Assembly (NCBI GenBank): GCA_963576475.1
Contig: OY754984.1
Coordinates: forward strand, 21,849,215-21,913,214
Direction of reading: 5' to 3'
Length of the DNA: 64,000 nucleotides
Origin: Molanna angustata
Taxonomy: Eukaryota; Arthropoda; Insecta; Trichoptera; Molannidae
The translations under genes were made by a program, and so were the position numbers. Shown here piece after piece: positions 36,570 to 47,375 of the stretch. The notes below the pieces were generated by a model that saw only the letters and a program-made list of their open reading frames with translations, did no database searches and was not told the DNA's origin. Each line of letters begins with the position of its first letter. Positions within the stretch are counted from its first letter, which is position 1.

Positions 36570-36760
36570 GACCGCCCTGGCACAGTTGGTAAGTTTGGCT
36601 TCTGTGCGGGCGTCCTGGCGTAGATCCCCGGCAGAAGAGAAATGTATTTGAATTAATTTCTAACGCAAATATTGCTTTTCTGGACTGGAAACACTGGTTA
36701 GTTGGAGGAAATTGGCATATGGCATTAAACTCACCACTTGTGCAGGGTGCAAGGAAGTGT
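36570..36760 (+). repeat. tRNA-derived SINE family B
   Basis: A tRNA-like head (CCCTGGCACAGTTGGTAAG as A-box, GTAGATCCCCGG as a worn B-box) is followed by a body and a 3' hairpin tail (GGTTAGTTGGAGGAAATTGG, then CATATGGCATTAAACTCACC). The same tail, as ATTGCC..GGCAAT-AAGCCCGCC, recurs at 46341-46390, 63688-63730 and inverted at 59115-59175. A second head fragment lies at 56038-56085. Confidence 0.72.
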
Positions 36761-38400
36761 TAATTATTATTATAAATCAAGTGGGCTGCGCAATATTTTT
36801 TGTTCTTGGCTGGTAATGTGCAAACCACCCTCCTCCACGACGGAAATTCTCAAGTTATCTTGCCGTAAATTATAATAGTAGGTACATATAGCCGAAAATA
36901 ATAGTTTGTTATGTAAAATTCATATTGAAAATCAAACATAAAACGAATGTCTAAAATGGTCAAGAAAACAGTCAGTTTTACTGCCGTATTTAGAAACAGC
37001 ACGAGCAATAATGCTATATGTATGCAGAGGGGTCTATTCATTACAACTCGTTGATGTTTAATAATTAATCCAAACCGAAATGGACAATCAATTTGGTCAG
37101 AGACAAGGGGGGGAGGGAGGGGATAATACAATCGTCTCTTTACAACCGCAGCAGCCTCTGAATGCAAACACAAAAGCGGTCCAAGAGAGAGAGACTCGGA
37201 AGAAACTCCGGGGCGATTATTTACCCCCGACCGGACACAATGGGGTTAAGGTGAGTGGGTAGGGGGGGTCAGGAATGGCCTCCGGGACAAAACCCTCAAA
37301 TGACCGCAACTTCTTGTTATTGTCAGCGGTGACGCGCGCGTGTGGGTGGGGGGGACACTTGACAATCAAACGTGAATTGGTAATTAATTAGGTTGTGCTT
37401 TTAGAGCGGGTGGAGGAACGGCATGGGGAAAAAAGACAGATATATATTTATTATTTGTCGGCGGAAATAAAAGATGGCATTGACAAGGACAAATTGAGGG
37501 AGATCGAATGGAAGGGGACACGGGATGAACGACGCGATGGTACGCACCTAAATAATTTTGTAGTCAACAACCGTAGCAAAAAAAAAGATTATCTAACTTT
37601 GGAGAAATAAAATATTATAAACGAGTAGAATATCCATAGGGAGAGCAAAGCGCAGAAAGAAGTGGTTAAACATGATATTATGCTATAAAACGTAAGAAGC
37701 GCAAGACGCAGGAGGAAGACCTCACCATCCTGTGCGACAACAGCCGAGGAAAAGTGGATTGTTAAAGGTTGAGACAGCTGTAGCAGAAGACTACCCAAGG
37801 CTGAGAGAGAAGCATTCTCTCGAGTGATCGCAACGTCATGGGGATATGACACGACATACGAAGAAGTACTAGAAAAATCATATCGGCAATGTAAATATTT
37901 GAACCAACCGTAGCTGATAAAAGTTAAATCTTCTTTTGGTAATATAAACCATAGATAAGATGAAGAATCGAGACAATGATAACGGTTGAAAGAACAAGTT
38001 ACCATCAATAATTAAAAGTCTCGACGTTGTGCAGGTTTGATCCAACCATGGAAACCATAGCAGATAAAAGTTATCAACCATTGGTCTTCTTCGTGGTCAT
38101 AATTCTAGGATTGTTCTGTATCAAGTACTCCATTGTTAATATTGTAATAATTATCGAAGATTTGAGACAGCGGCAAACAGAAGAAGCCTTTCTACCTTTG
38201 GTAGTATTGACTATCGACTGTATGAAGATTTCAGCCAAGAAAAAACAGTTGAAAATGTATCTATCATCGGTAAAAAAAATTATCCATAAATATTAAGGAC
38301 TAGCTTTTATGTCCCGCCGTTGGCCAAGAATGTAAAATTGTGAAAGAAAAAGCAATCGTTTTTATAATATTGTCACCCAATTATTTTGCTATGGTTTGAA
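36761..38400. other. No recognisable gene; GC-richer at 37064-37560
   Basis: 37064-37560 has G-runs, GCGCGCGTGTGGGTGGG and a homeodomain-like TAATTAATTA. It looks like unique sequence, possibly conserved non-coding or an unrecognised exon, but I see no domain. Short frames at 37080-37610, 37589-38008 and 38027-38296 show no family motif. Confidence 0.35.
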
Positions 38401-39060
38401 ATTTGATTGAGTTTAAGTATTGTAAAATGTTCAAGTGATGGCCACAACCCATTCTTTTTTATATATTGCTATAAAGTGTGAATGAAGTATAATATTTATA
38501 CAATTTCTGCTCGCATGGACTATGCGTAATGGTTTTAAATATGACTGTTTATCAACGTTGTAAAGAGATTGGTTTGGCCACAACCCCCATTTTTAAATAT
38601 TATCATCGAAAACAAATTGTAATGTGTACCTATTGAAAATTTAGTAATTTTGGATGTTGGGATGTGGTTAAAATTTGATTAAACAAACGTAGGTACTGAA
38701 AAGATCTAGTATTGGTCACATCCCATTCGTTTTTATATTTTTTCATCAAGTGTGCATTATATTTTTGCTCAATTTGACTGAAAGTCTTCATTAACGAAGA
38801 AGAAGAAGACTTGAACTATAGTAAATAGTTTTTAATTTGAATATAAATGTTGTGAAGAGTTCAGTAATGGCCACAACCCCCATTCTTTAAATATTAGGTG
38901 TTGAAAATTATTCAAAATAGGATGATATAAATGGTTTAAATTTAATTAAACAAAAGTATTGAAAAGATTCTAGTGCAGGTTATATCGTCACATCCCATAT
39001 CCCATTCATTTCATATGTATTTTCATCAAGTGTGCATATCGTTAATAATATTTCTGCACA
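38400..39060. repeat. Degenerate tandem repeat built around GGCCACAACCCCCATT
   Basis: Blocks of 130-180 bp containing ATGGCCACAACCC.CATTC and TTTTCATCAAGTGTGCAT recur with drift near 38440, 38575, 38700, 38870 and 38995. This is an old, strongly diverged array. Confidence 0.6.
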
Positions 39061-39556
39061 ATAGACTATTAGACTTAAAACTAACCCAAAAGACTAAATA
39101 AAAAAGAGAAAAATAAGTATAAGACTATAAGAAATAGTTTGTATAAAAAACTATTCCAATGGTCTACATAAAATAAGTAAAAATACATATACCTAATAGA
39201 AGAATTAGACTATTGGAAATAGATTGTATAAAAGCTCACCCAAAGGTCTACAAAAAAGAAGAAGGAGAATATTTAGACTATTGGAAATAGTTTGTATAAA
39301 TACTGACCAAAAGGTCTACATAAAAGAAAATGAATAAGACTATTGGAAATAGTTTGTATTAAAACTCTCCCAAAAGTCTACGTACTTAAATGAAGAAGAA
39401 TAATAATTAGACTAAAGGAAATAATTTTTATAAAAAAATGACCCAAATGTATACATAAAAGAAGAAGAAGATGATTTAGACAATAGGAAATAGTTTGTAT
39501 AAAAACTGCCCTAAAGGTCTACATAAAATTAAGAAGAAAAAGAATTAGACTCCAGG
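39061..39556. repeat. Minisatellite, ~60-bp units, about eight copies
   Basis: The unit is GACTATTGGAAATAGTTTGT, then ATAAAAACT.ACCCAAAGGT and CTACATAAAAGAAGAAGAA. Copies differ by short indels in the GAA-rich end. Confidence 0.88.
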
Positions 39557-39728
39557 ACCCGCCGCTTCAGGCCCTTCAGTACCTCCCGTCCCTTTAATCC
39601 CTCATGACGTCCCTTCCCATCAGGCCCTTCAGTACCTTCCGTCCCTTCAGGCAGTTTTATACCTCCCGTCCCTTCAGGCCCTTTAGTGCCTCCCTTCCCT
39701 TCATTACATCCCGTCCCATCAGTCGGTT
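39557..39728. repeat. Pyrimidine-rich minisatellite
   Basis: Short units such as CAGGCCCTTCAGTACCTCCC and GTCCCTTCA repeat irregularly with strong C/T bias on this strand. It lies exactly between two other arrays. Confidence 0.8.
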
Positions 39729-40372
39729 AAGAAAAGTTTAAATCCAGAAACCATCCTGGAAGAACCGCGAAGAGATGAAAGAACCTTCTTTTCCCAGGAT
39801 GCTCTACTTAATAGGTAAAATGACTAAATACACGAAGAAGAAGAAAAAAGTTTAAACCCAGATACCTGCGAAGAGATGGAAGGACAGTTGGACCTTCTTC
39901 TCCCAGGATTCTCCAACTTCATAGGTAAAATGAGCAAAAATACACGATGAAGAAGAAGAAGAAGAAATAAGTTTAAATCCAGATACCTGCGAAGAGATGG
40001 AAGGAAAATTGGACATTCTTCTCCCAGGTTAGTCCACCTTCAAAGGTAAAATGACCAAATAGACGATGAAGAAGAAGAAGAAAAAAGTTTAAATCCAGAA
40101 ACCTGCGAAGAGATGGAAGGAAAATTGGACCTTCATCTCCCAGGATAGTTCATCTTCATAGGTAAGATGACCAAGTACACGTTGAAGAAAAAGAAGAAAA
40201 AAGTTTATATGCAGAACCCGTCCTGGAAGACCTGTGAAGAGATGGAGGGACAGTCGGACCTTCTTTTCCCAGGATACTCCCCCTTCATAGGTAAAACGAC
40301 CAAATACACGAAGAAGAAGAAGAATAAGAAAAAAGTTTAAATCCAAAAACCATCCTGGGCATACGCTCGACA
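39729..40372. repeat. Tandem repeat, ~115-130-bp units, five plus a partial
   Basis: Units begin AAAGTTTAAATCCAGA near 39735, 39848, 39967, 40085, 40200 and 40333. Each contains GCGAAGAGATGGAAGGA, a CCCAGGAT block and ATAGGTAAAATGACCAAATA, then a GAA-rich end. Confidence 0.9.
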
Positions 40373-40431
40373 ATTCACCAAAGTTTCATTATAATCGGAC
40401 AAACGGTTGATAAATAAATAAATAAAACTAG

Positions 40432-41477
40432 TTGCATGTAACACATGAGATCCAACTGTCGATAGCGATAGTATGTATAGTTGAAGAATATGTACCAAAC
40501 TATAAACCCATAGATACAAATTATTGAATATTTTCAGATATTTTGTTTTCTATACAACATATGTAGGTATGTATGTCAAGATAGGATAGTATGGAGGAAG
40601 ATCCTTTTTCCTACCCAGAATATGCAAATAGCATGATGGTATGTATGTATGTATGTTTGGAGATGACGTATCAAACTATTAAGTCTTCTTACATATTGTG
40701 TATAGGCGACTGCCATACAAAATGTATGAAGCGATGTCGTCACTAAATTCAATTTTTAAAAAAATTGTTAAAAAAAAAATGAGATCTTCTACTACAATGT
40801 TAATATTTTTTATAGAAAATTAAATTATCTAGTTGGGGTGTTTCGGCTTTTTTCGATAATTGTAAAAGTTTTGGAAATATAGGCAGTTAAACTCATAAAT
40901 TTATCATAAAAAAAATATTTTTCTTAATAAAAAATGTTTGAGAAATCCTGGAATTTTTTTGAAAAAACTAATTTGAGATTTTGTATTTGTCTATGTTTGT
41001 ACCAATTTTCAGCGTTCTACCGTTTATGGTTTCTGAGATATATGGAAAAATAAAATAAAAATTCAAAAGTTGATAACCCCTGACTGAAACAAAAATTCAA
41101 AATTCCGAGTATAAAAGTTTTGTAGGCCTGTAACTGTTTATATATTCTGAAATTTTAGGCTCTGTAAATTGAGCGGATCAAAAGTTATAAGGGGGGGACG
41201 GACACACAGACACACACACACACAGACCCACAGACACACACACAGACACACAGACACACACACACACACACAGACACACGAAATGTTCTACTCCGAATTC
41301 TGAGTAAATCCGTGTATGGAACATATATGCTGCGAAGCCTCTAAGTTGGTGTTTTTTGACTTCAAAGTTGGAAAATCCATGAAAAAAGTAGACCTCTCCA
41401 TACAATTCTCGCGTATTCTGGCTTGATACATTGTCGATATGTTAAGAGAACAAAGTTCTCCTGAACAAATCGACAGT
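40432..41477 (+). mobile_element. Dispersed TE family E, copy 1
   Basis: Bounded by GATCCAACTGTCGAT and, inverted, ATCGACAGTTGGA. The body shares most of its sequence with 54650-55342 (landmarks AGTTGGGGTGTTTCGG, AATTCCGAGTATAAAAGTTT, CACACGAAATGTTCTACTCC). This copy has ~260 extra bases near its left end and a longer CA-rich tract (41197-41280). There is no protein domain; probably non-autonomous. Confidence 0.7.
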
Positions 41478-42325
41478 TGGATAATTTTCCTATAGGAAAT
41501 CAGTATAGGTATATTATTGTTGATTTGTAAGTAAATAGTATTAGGTAGGTACCTACCTACAACAAACTTCTAAATAAATTCGATTCCTAACAAATTTTAT
41601 TTGAATATCACATTCTTTCTGTAGCCATGGAAACGATTCGAACACATAAGTAATATCGAATGGTTCGGATACATTTTTTGAATATGTAGGTACCTATATT
41701 GGTTTGTTCGATGCCATAAAAATGAAAATTGTCAGAAAAATCAAATATTATTTACAAATTATGCAATTTTATTATGCCTATATCTTTACTAATAAATAAC
41801 ACATTTTTACAATATATGTCTTAAAACTTGCCGTAATGTCTTGTGTTTCATTTTATTATTTCATAATTACATTTATTTCAAAGGTTTATTATTTTCAAGA
41901 ACATATTCATTCGGTGGGAAAATGAAATATTGTATGAAAAGATATTAAAATGGCGGCGTTTATGTACAAAAGGCTTACTTTAAAAATAAGTTAAACATTA
42001 TAATTATACCAAATATTCACCATGTTTTTCACTTAAACGCTAAGTTATACTTCAAAATATATTTTTTTTGTGTAAATACCTACTTCTAACTTTTAAACTA
42101 ACAGATATTTGCGTGCAAAATGTACACTTTTTTGACAGATATGACTTGGAAAATTTTGTATGAAAAAAATAATTATTTAAATATTTTTAAAATTCAGCAT
42201 TTTTATCGCATTCTTTTTAGCGTGACACTGCATCAGGTATACTGGTACATGTTCGCACTTAAATTAGATTTTTAGATGCTCTTGGTTTTTCAGAAGGCGT
42301 GAGACAAACACACACACACACACAT

Positions 42326-42373
<48 letters not shown>

Positions 42374-42412
42374 TAACATTTTGATTGCTTTATTACTTTA
42401 GATAAGACACAT
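41478..42412. other. AT-rich stretch with a (CA)n tract
   Basis: No gene seen. A (CA)n microsatellite with one ATGC interruption lies at 42309-42368. TAGGTAGGTACCTACCTAC at about 41545 is a short palindromic motif. Confidence 0.5.
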
Positions 42413-43097
42413 AGGTCCGAATGCAGCGTCCTACCTAAATACTAAATTCTAAATACTAACCATGTTTTCATTGCACAGTCGCTCACTAAGGTTAGGAGAT
42501 CACGTGGCTTCCTAACTGATGGATGCTACGACGTTTTTCTATGAGAATTGCATTGCAGAGACATCTAAATACTTAGCGTATGCGCATCGGCATAAACTAA
42601 CATTTGCGAATTGTCAAAAAGTAAGGTTGATAGCGAGGAACCTTATGAGTGGTTTAATACTAAAATACGTGATTTTTTCGATGGATGATGCCACGTTGTA
42701 TCGGCCACGTTGAATATGTATTTGGTAATTTTGTCAAATCAAATACCAAAAAGATTATTCAGCGATCTATACGAGATGCCGAAAATTCGGTGGAATTTCA
42801 AAAAAATCGTGACATCGAGTTGTCAGTGTGAAGTTGGTTACATATGTTTGTGTTGTTATAGCAAAAAAACATTTTAAAGGTCAAACGTCAGAAAAGATTT
42901 CTTAGCCCATACAAAGCTTTCTATCTCTGTTCTTTATACACAATAATGTGAAATTCTACGCCATCGACCTTAATTAAGTTTGGCGTAGTATTTAGTTAGT
43001 GATGTCTCTGCAATGCGATTGCTAACTTAAGAATACTAAATACTCCAGTGAGGTAAGGAGTTAGTATTTAGGTACCTAGGACTGTGCATTTGGGCCT
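42413..43097. mobile_element. ~685-bp MITE with ~35-bp terminal inverted repeats
   Basis: The left end AGGTCCGAATGCAGCGTCC, then TACCTAAATACTAA, mirrors the right end TTAGTATTTAGGTA, then GGACTGTGCATTTGGGCCT. A second inner inverted pair (GCAGAGACATC / GATGTCTCTGC) adds a foldback. The frame at 42519-42713 has no domain. I found no clear target duplication, so the superfamily is open. Confidence 0.72.
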
Positions 43098-43524
43098 TAG
43101 TGTTATTTATAAAAAATCCTTGAATCATGGTTGAATCACGTTTCAATTGAACCAGGTTCAAAGTCTTATTCCACATTCAACTGAAACCTTGATTATAAAA
43201 ATATTTGAACCGCAGTTCACTTGAACTCGATTTTGTGCTCTATTTCATACGACAGCACCGAAATTAGTTTTGTTAAGTTGGTTGTCATGACCACACAACA
43301 GTATGCGCGGCTCGGATCACGCGTACAGCACATGATAGTTCTGTCAAACTATAGCTTTTGCACTTTTTGTGATTTATTTATTTATTTTGGGCAAATCCTA
43401 TTCTAGGGCTAGCAGTTTAGCAATTTTTAGTAGCAATAGAAGCAATTAAGAACCAGGTGATTGTTCCCGTTCTACATTAAATAGGCACACAATCATTTGA
43501 TATTTTTTTTATATTTAATTAAAT
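43098..43524. other. AT-rich stretch, no feature seen
   Basis: No repeat or domain was recognised. A short frame at 43221-43406 is unsupported. Confidence 0.4.
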
Positions 43525-43580
43525 TGATATGTTATAAAAAATATAAAAATACTTGGTAATTGTTCTATTGTGTTTATTTG

Positions 43581-43621
43581 ATTATTGACGCGTTTCGTGC
43601 AAAGCACATCGTCAGAATAAT
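43581..43621 (-). ncRNA. Hammerhead-ribozyme-like motif in the left PLE repeat
   Basis: On the minus strand: stem I ATTATT, core CTGACGA, then T, stem II GTGC-TTT-GCAC, GAAA, short palindromic stem III ACGCGT, cleavage C, stem I partner AATAAT. The CTGANGA and GAAA boxes are intact and both stems pair perfectly. One extra T sits between the first core box and stem II. The short palindromic stem III suggests activity as a dimer, as reported for PLE hammerheads (from memory). Confidence 0.68.
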
Positions 43622-43983
43622 GCTCTACAAGACTGAGACTAGTGGTTATATACAAAATTTACATGGCAGGTGTATAAAAATGTTGGTTTTTGAACGGTTG
43701 AAAAGAAGTTATATAATGCAAATGAATCTATACAAATCTACGTTTTAATACAATGAATGTAGTTGGGTCACTGGTTGTAGTCCCCTGTGTCCATTAGGCC
43801 TGTAACAAAAGGAAACGACAGCAGTAAAATTCGAAAGGTAAATAATATTGTATTTATTGGTTTATTGTTATCTTTTAAGTGTGGTTAAAACCAATGTATT
43901 TCATAGATATTTGGTAGTTATAATTACAAACAGCTTAATTTTAATCTTAATGTATTTAACAACAAAGGAAGGTATATGTCTGT

Positions 43984-44367
43984 CTAACCTATCGGTTTCA
44001 ATAATGGTGAATATATATGATCAATTTGTTTATTGATGAGTAATTTTTGTGGATCCTTTTTTACTCTGTTTATTTCTAATATTTCTAGTCGGTCAAGTTT
44101 TCTCCCTTTTATTCCCCGATGTATTATATTTATATTATGGTCACTATTAAATTGGTGGTTGTTTTCGTTTATATGTTCTGCAAAATTTGAGGTGTCTTTC
44201 TTTAATCTAATGCATGCCATGTGTTCTTTAATTCTTGTTTTAAAGGCACGGCCTGTTTGTCCAATATATGTTCCCGTACATGAGTTACAATTTAGTTTAT
44301 AAATTCCGCTGTTATCCAACTGTTCAACCTTGTCTTTATTATTAATTAACAATTTACCTAATGTACT
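43984..44367 (-). CDS. PLE GIY-YIG endonuclease domain, truncated
   Basis: About 127 residues of PLE sequence end at the stop at 43984. They contain GIYKLNCNSCTGTYIGQTGR, then FKTRIKEHMACI and a distal LEILEINRV: the GIY-YIG nuclease motif order of Penelope elements (GIY, YIG, Arg, Glu). It would nick DNA for target-primed reverse transcription. The open frame continues upstream into the inverted repeat (to 44448), but those residues are translated repeat. The RT domain is absent. Confidence 0.85.
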   Translation of the reverse strand, partial: STLGKLLINNKDKVEQLDNSGIYKLNCNSCTGTYIGQTGRAFKTRIKEHMACIRLKKDTSNFAEHINENNHQFNSDHNINIIHRGIKGRKLDRLEILEINRVKKDPQKLLINKQIDHIYSPLLKPIG

Positions 44368-44675
44368 TGTAATTATAACTACCAAATATCTATGAAATAC
44401 ATTGGTTTTAACCACACTTAAAAGATAACAATAAACCAATAAATACAATATTATTTACCTTTCGAATTTTACTGCTGTCGTTTCCTTTTGTTACAGGCCT
44501 AATGGACACAGGGGACTACAACCAGTGACCCAACTACATTCATTGTATTAAAACGTAGATTTGTATAGATTCATTTGCATTATATAACTTCTTTTCAACC
44601 GTTCAAAAACCAACATTTTTATACACCTGCCATGTAAAATTTTGTATATAACCACTAGTCTCAGTCTTGTAGAGC

Positions 44676-44716
44676 ATTATTCTGACGATGTGCTTTGCAC
44701 GAAACGCGTCAATAAT
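44676..44716 (+). ncRNA. Hammerhead-ribozyme-like motif in the right PLE repeat
   Basis: The mirror copy of 43581-43621, on the plus strand. Positions: stem I 44676-44681 and 44711-44716, core 44682-44688, stem II 44690-44700, GAAA 44701-44704, stem III ACGCGT 44704-44709, expected cleavage after C44710. Confidence 0.68.
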
Positions 44717-45019
44717 CAAATAAACACAATAGAACAATTACCAAGTATTTTTATATTTTTTATAACATATCAACGTACAATGGAGTTCTATCAAGAATTG
44801 TCGATCGACAAACTAAACTTAATTTAATTAAATATTTAATATTTTTTTTTTAATTATCACGACATGTCCCTAAATTGACAAGCATTCATAGCCACATAAT
44901 CCGTCTGTTGTTCAAGCTTCCTACGTTCCCGTATATGATGATATCTTTAACGTCACAGTACGCCAATATCTACAGTACTCAAATTATGCGTTGACACGCT
45001 TATTATACGTTAATATTAT

Positions 45020-45190
45020 TTTTGTCACTTTTTATAACATCTCAATAGAGAAAAAAATTGGAATATTAATGGAGAACCAGGAATTCAAGGCACCTACAGG
45101 GCTTACGATCTGTAATCTCTTGAAAATAAGCTGTTTTACCATCGCCATCTATGAAGTAACGGAGAAACCTTTTTATAACTCTATCTACTG
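45020..45190 (-). repeat. Dispersed repeat family D, inverted copy
   Basis: The complement of the family landmarks: AACATCTCAATAGAGA, then AATTCAAGGCACCTACAGGG, then CATCTATGAAGTAACG. Confidence 0.7.
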
Positions 45191-45309
45191 AGAATTTTTT
45201 TTTTTTGTAAACAATGAAAGCAACAGTCCTTATACATGAGGTGACAGTGTTCTCGCACAGAAGCCACCCGTGAACTGCGGCAGAAATATTATATCATTTT
45301 TGAAAATAT

Positions 45310-45445
45310 TGGATTTTTTCCCTGTCGGGAGTCAATGATATTTTTTTACAATTTTTTTAACATCTCAATAGAGACGAAGTTGGAATATTGTAGAACCAGG
45401 AATTCAAGGCACCTACAAGGCTTTCGACCTGTCATTGGCTGGTTT
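45310..45445 (-). repeat. Dispersed repeat family D, second inverted copy
   Basis: CCCTGTCGGGAGTCAATGAT, then CATCTCAATAGAGACGAAGT and GGCACCTACAAGGCTTTCGA. With the preceding copy and the stretch between, it forms an imperfect tandem pair. Confidence 0.7.
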
Positions 45446-46340
45446 TTCAATTGTTTATATTTCGAATAAAATCATTCCATGGAAGTGCAGTGAAAATCGA
45501 AATGTATGTTTACATCTCCATTAAAAGATTCGTGATCAATCGAGAACGCTCAAACACAAGGTCAAAACTCAAATACTCGAAACAACCAACGTTCATCTTG
45601 AACAATCACCCAAAATAAAGCGACGAACACGTCAAAGGGAAGAACCAAACAGATTGATAAATAAAAATCGCACAAAGACATAGCCCATGGCGGTCAGAAC
45701 AATAATATTGTTGTTCGGGAGAGTTACAACTGATAATATAGCACTCTTGGGGGCGGGGGGGGCACATCGAGTGCTCGCGGGGGGGAGTACTTCAAACGCA
45801 GAGGGCCCACTCGGCTGCCTTTGATCCTCCTTCAGAAGTGAGACATTCAACTTGAGATATTGAAGGAGATCGATGGATGGAGATTCTCCGACAATAGGAA
45901 ACAATGGAACGGGATAATAATGAACAAAATCATGATGCTATGTACATTTTGATAGGATGAGATGGAAGAAATCAGCATCGGGTAGCTCTTCATCGATCGA
46001 TTGTTTATTGATCAAAGCGAAACAAGGAATTCCAAGGTTTCCTTCGCTAAATGACCATGCGAATATGTAAGCCTAAATATGACTAATATAGTTTCGGGTA
46101 TTTTTTAGGAATATGTTGAGGCTCTCTCAATAACGATTATCTCTGAACACCTGATCGCTATTTCCTATCGTTGTCTTCACCATATCTTTTTTTTTGTTAT
46201 GAAGTATTTTCATTATTTCTGTTTTAATGGTTATCTTAGTGTAATATATATTTTCATTGTTCATTTTTTTTTGCTTTTATTATTTTGTACATTCACAATT
46301 CACAATTGTACATTCACAATTTTGTCCTACTTTGTTATCT
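45446..46340. other. No recognisable gene; G-rich patch at 45740-45810
   Basis: The G-rich run GGGGGCGGGGGGGCAC and later GCGGGGGGGAG could form G-quadruplexes. The minus-strand frame at 45632-45904 lacks a domain. Confidence 0.35.
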
Positions 46341-46390
46341 GGTTGGTTGGAAGAAATTGCCTTATGGCAATAAGCCCGCCAGTGTGCAAT
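46341..46390 (+). repeat. Retroelement 3' tail with hairpin
   Basis: GGTTGGTTGGAAGAAATTGC, then CTTATGGCAATAAGCCCGCC. ATTGCC and GGCAAT form a hairpin. The same tail lies at 63688-63730 and inverted at 59115-59175, and resembles the end of the SINE at 36570. Confidence 0.7.
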
Positions 46391-46465
46391 GTATTTTTTT
46401 ATATATTTTGTAAACGAATAGTAATAAATAATAGTTTTATTAATATTTTTTATAAGTAAAAATAA

Positions 46466-46660
46466 AAAAAAAACTTGTTTAAAATCAATTCCACTATTTA
46501 TTAAGACTGCAACCTACAACCGCTTTCGTGCTAAGCACACTTTCAAGTAGTTTAGTAGTTTTCAAGTAGTTGTCTTCTTGAAAATGTGCTTAGCACGAAA
46601 GCGGTTGTAGGTTGTAGTCTTAATAAACAGTGGGATTGATTTTAAACAAGTTTTTTATCT
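46466..46660. repeat. Foldback with hammerhead-like remnants
   Basis: Two ~85-bp arms face each other across a short centre (landmarks AAACTTGTTTAAAATCAATT, GACTGCAACCTACAACCGC, TTCGTGCTAAGCACA and complements). The arm segment GTGCTTAGCACGAAAGCG resembles the stem II-GAAA part of the PLE ribozymes, with a damaged first box. It probably consists of two fused PLE terminal repeats with no body. Confidence 0.6.
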
Positions 46661-46669
46661 TTATTTATT

Positions 46670-46970
46670 AAAAATATTCATTCATACCATCACGGCATAT
46701 CCCACAATGTGGGGTAACCAGAGAAAGGTGTGCAGGTGTGCATTGCCTTATAGAAGGGAGAACAACATTTCTATGTATACCCACACACCAGTCTCGTTTC
46801 ACCAAAAAAGGCACTACATTCAGAATGGGTGGTGAACCTCATTGCTGAACTATGTGACATGTTATTGTTGCCTCTTGTATTTTCGATTACCCGGCTCTTA
46901 CGGGACACTCGAAAACAATAATAGAAAAGAGTGGAAACACTATTCTAAGCCGGTGCCTCACAGCTAATTA
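46670..46970 (-). repeat. Dispersed repeat family C, inverted copy
   Basis: The complement of family C from TTCATTCATACCATCACGGC to TAAGCCGGTGCCTCACAGC. Confidence 0.75.
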
Positions 46971-47219
46971 AAAATATTAATTAATCTAAATGGAATTCAA
47001 ACAAAATATATTAGTACATTAACAAAGTAGGTACAGTTTTTCATGTAAATTTGTCCGAGTTGTGCGCTGTATAAAAAATATTGACACGTTGGACGCTCAA
47101 CTAGGTGAACCTGTTTTAGGACGTCTGATAGGAATAGTTAATATAGTAGCAATAATCAACACAACACACACATACAATAATGATTCTAAAAATAAGGTAA
47201 ATTTAACAAATTTTCAGGT

Positions 47220-47375
47220 CCATTTAAGTTAGAAATGAAGTCAATTTATTATTTGATTCATCTATACCTATGGACATAAGCCAAGCAATTATTGTTTTTT
47301 TCAGCACAGTTCTTGTCAACTGTTTCCATTCATCAGGTAGTATATTAAGCATTTTGGGGCCAAGTTAAATCTAAA
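47220..47375 (-). mobile_element. LINE ORF2 C-terminal fragment
   Basis: Minus strand: LAPKMLNILPDEWKQL, then KKTIIAWLMSIGIDES and NKLTSFLT before a stop. It parallels the plus-strand fragment at 51394-51558 (LAPKILNIV, then IQTWLYNKGIN), so both come from related Jockey/CR1-type LINEs. Confidence 0.65.

Larger units (their letters stand above)
43525..44772 (-). mobile_element. Penelope-like element with inverted terminal repeats, internally deleted
   Basis: Two almost identical arms, 43525-43929 and ~44367-44772, face each other. The 437-bp centre keeps only the C-terminal GIY-YIG endonuclease of a Penelope-like retroelement, on the minus strand. Known PLEs have terminal repeats in direct or inverted array and often carry hammerhead ribozymes in them; both traits are seen here. 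The RT is gone, so this copy cannot move alone. Confidence 0.88.

Noticed and set aside
43848..44036. Small membrane-protein-like frame (also start of the frame at 44448)
   Set aside because: It is translated from the PLE terminal inverted repeat, appearing once per arm.
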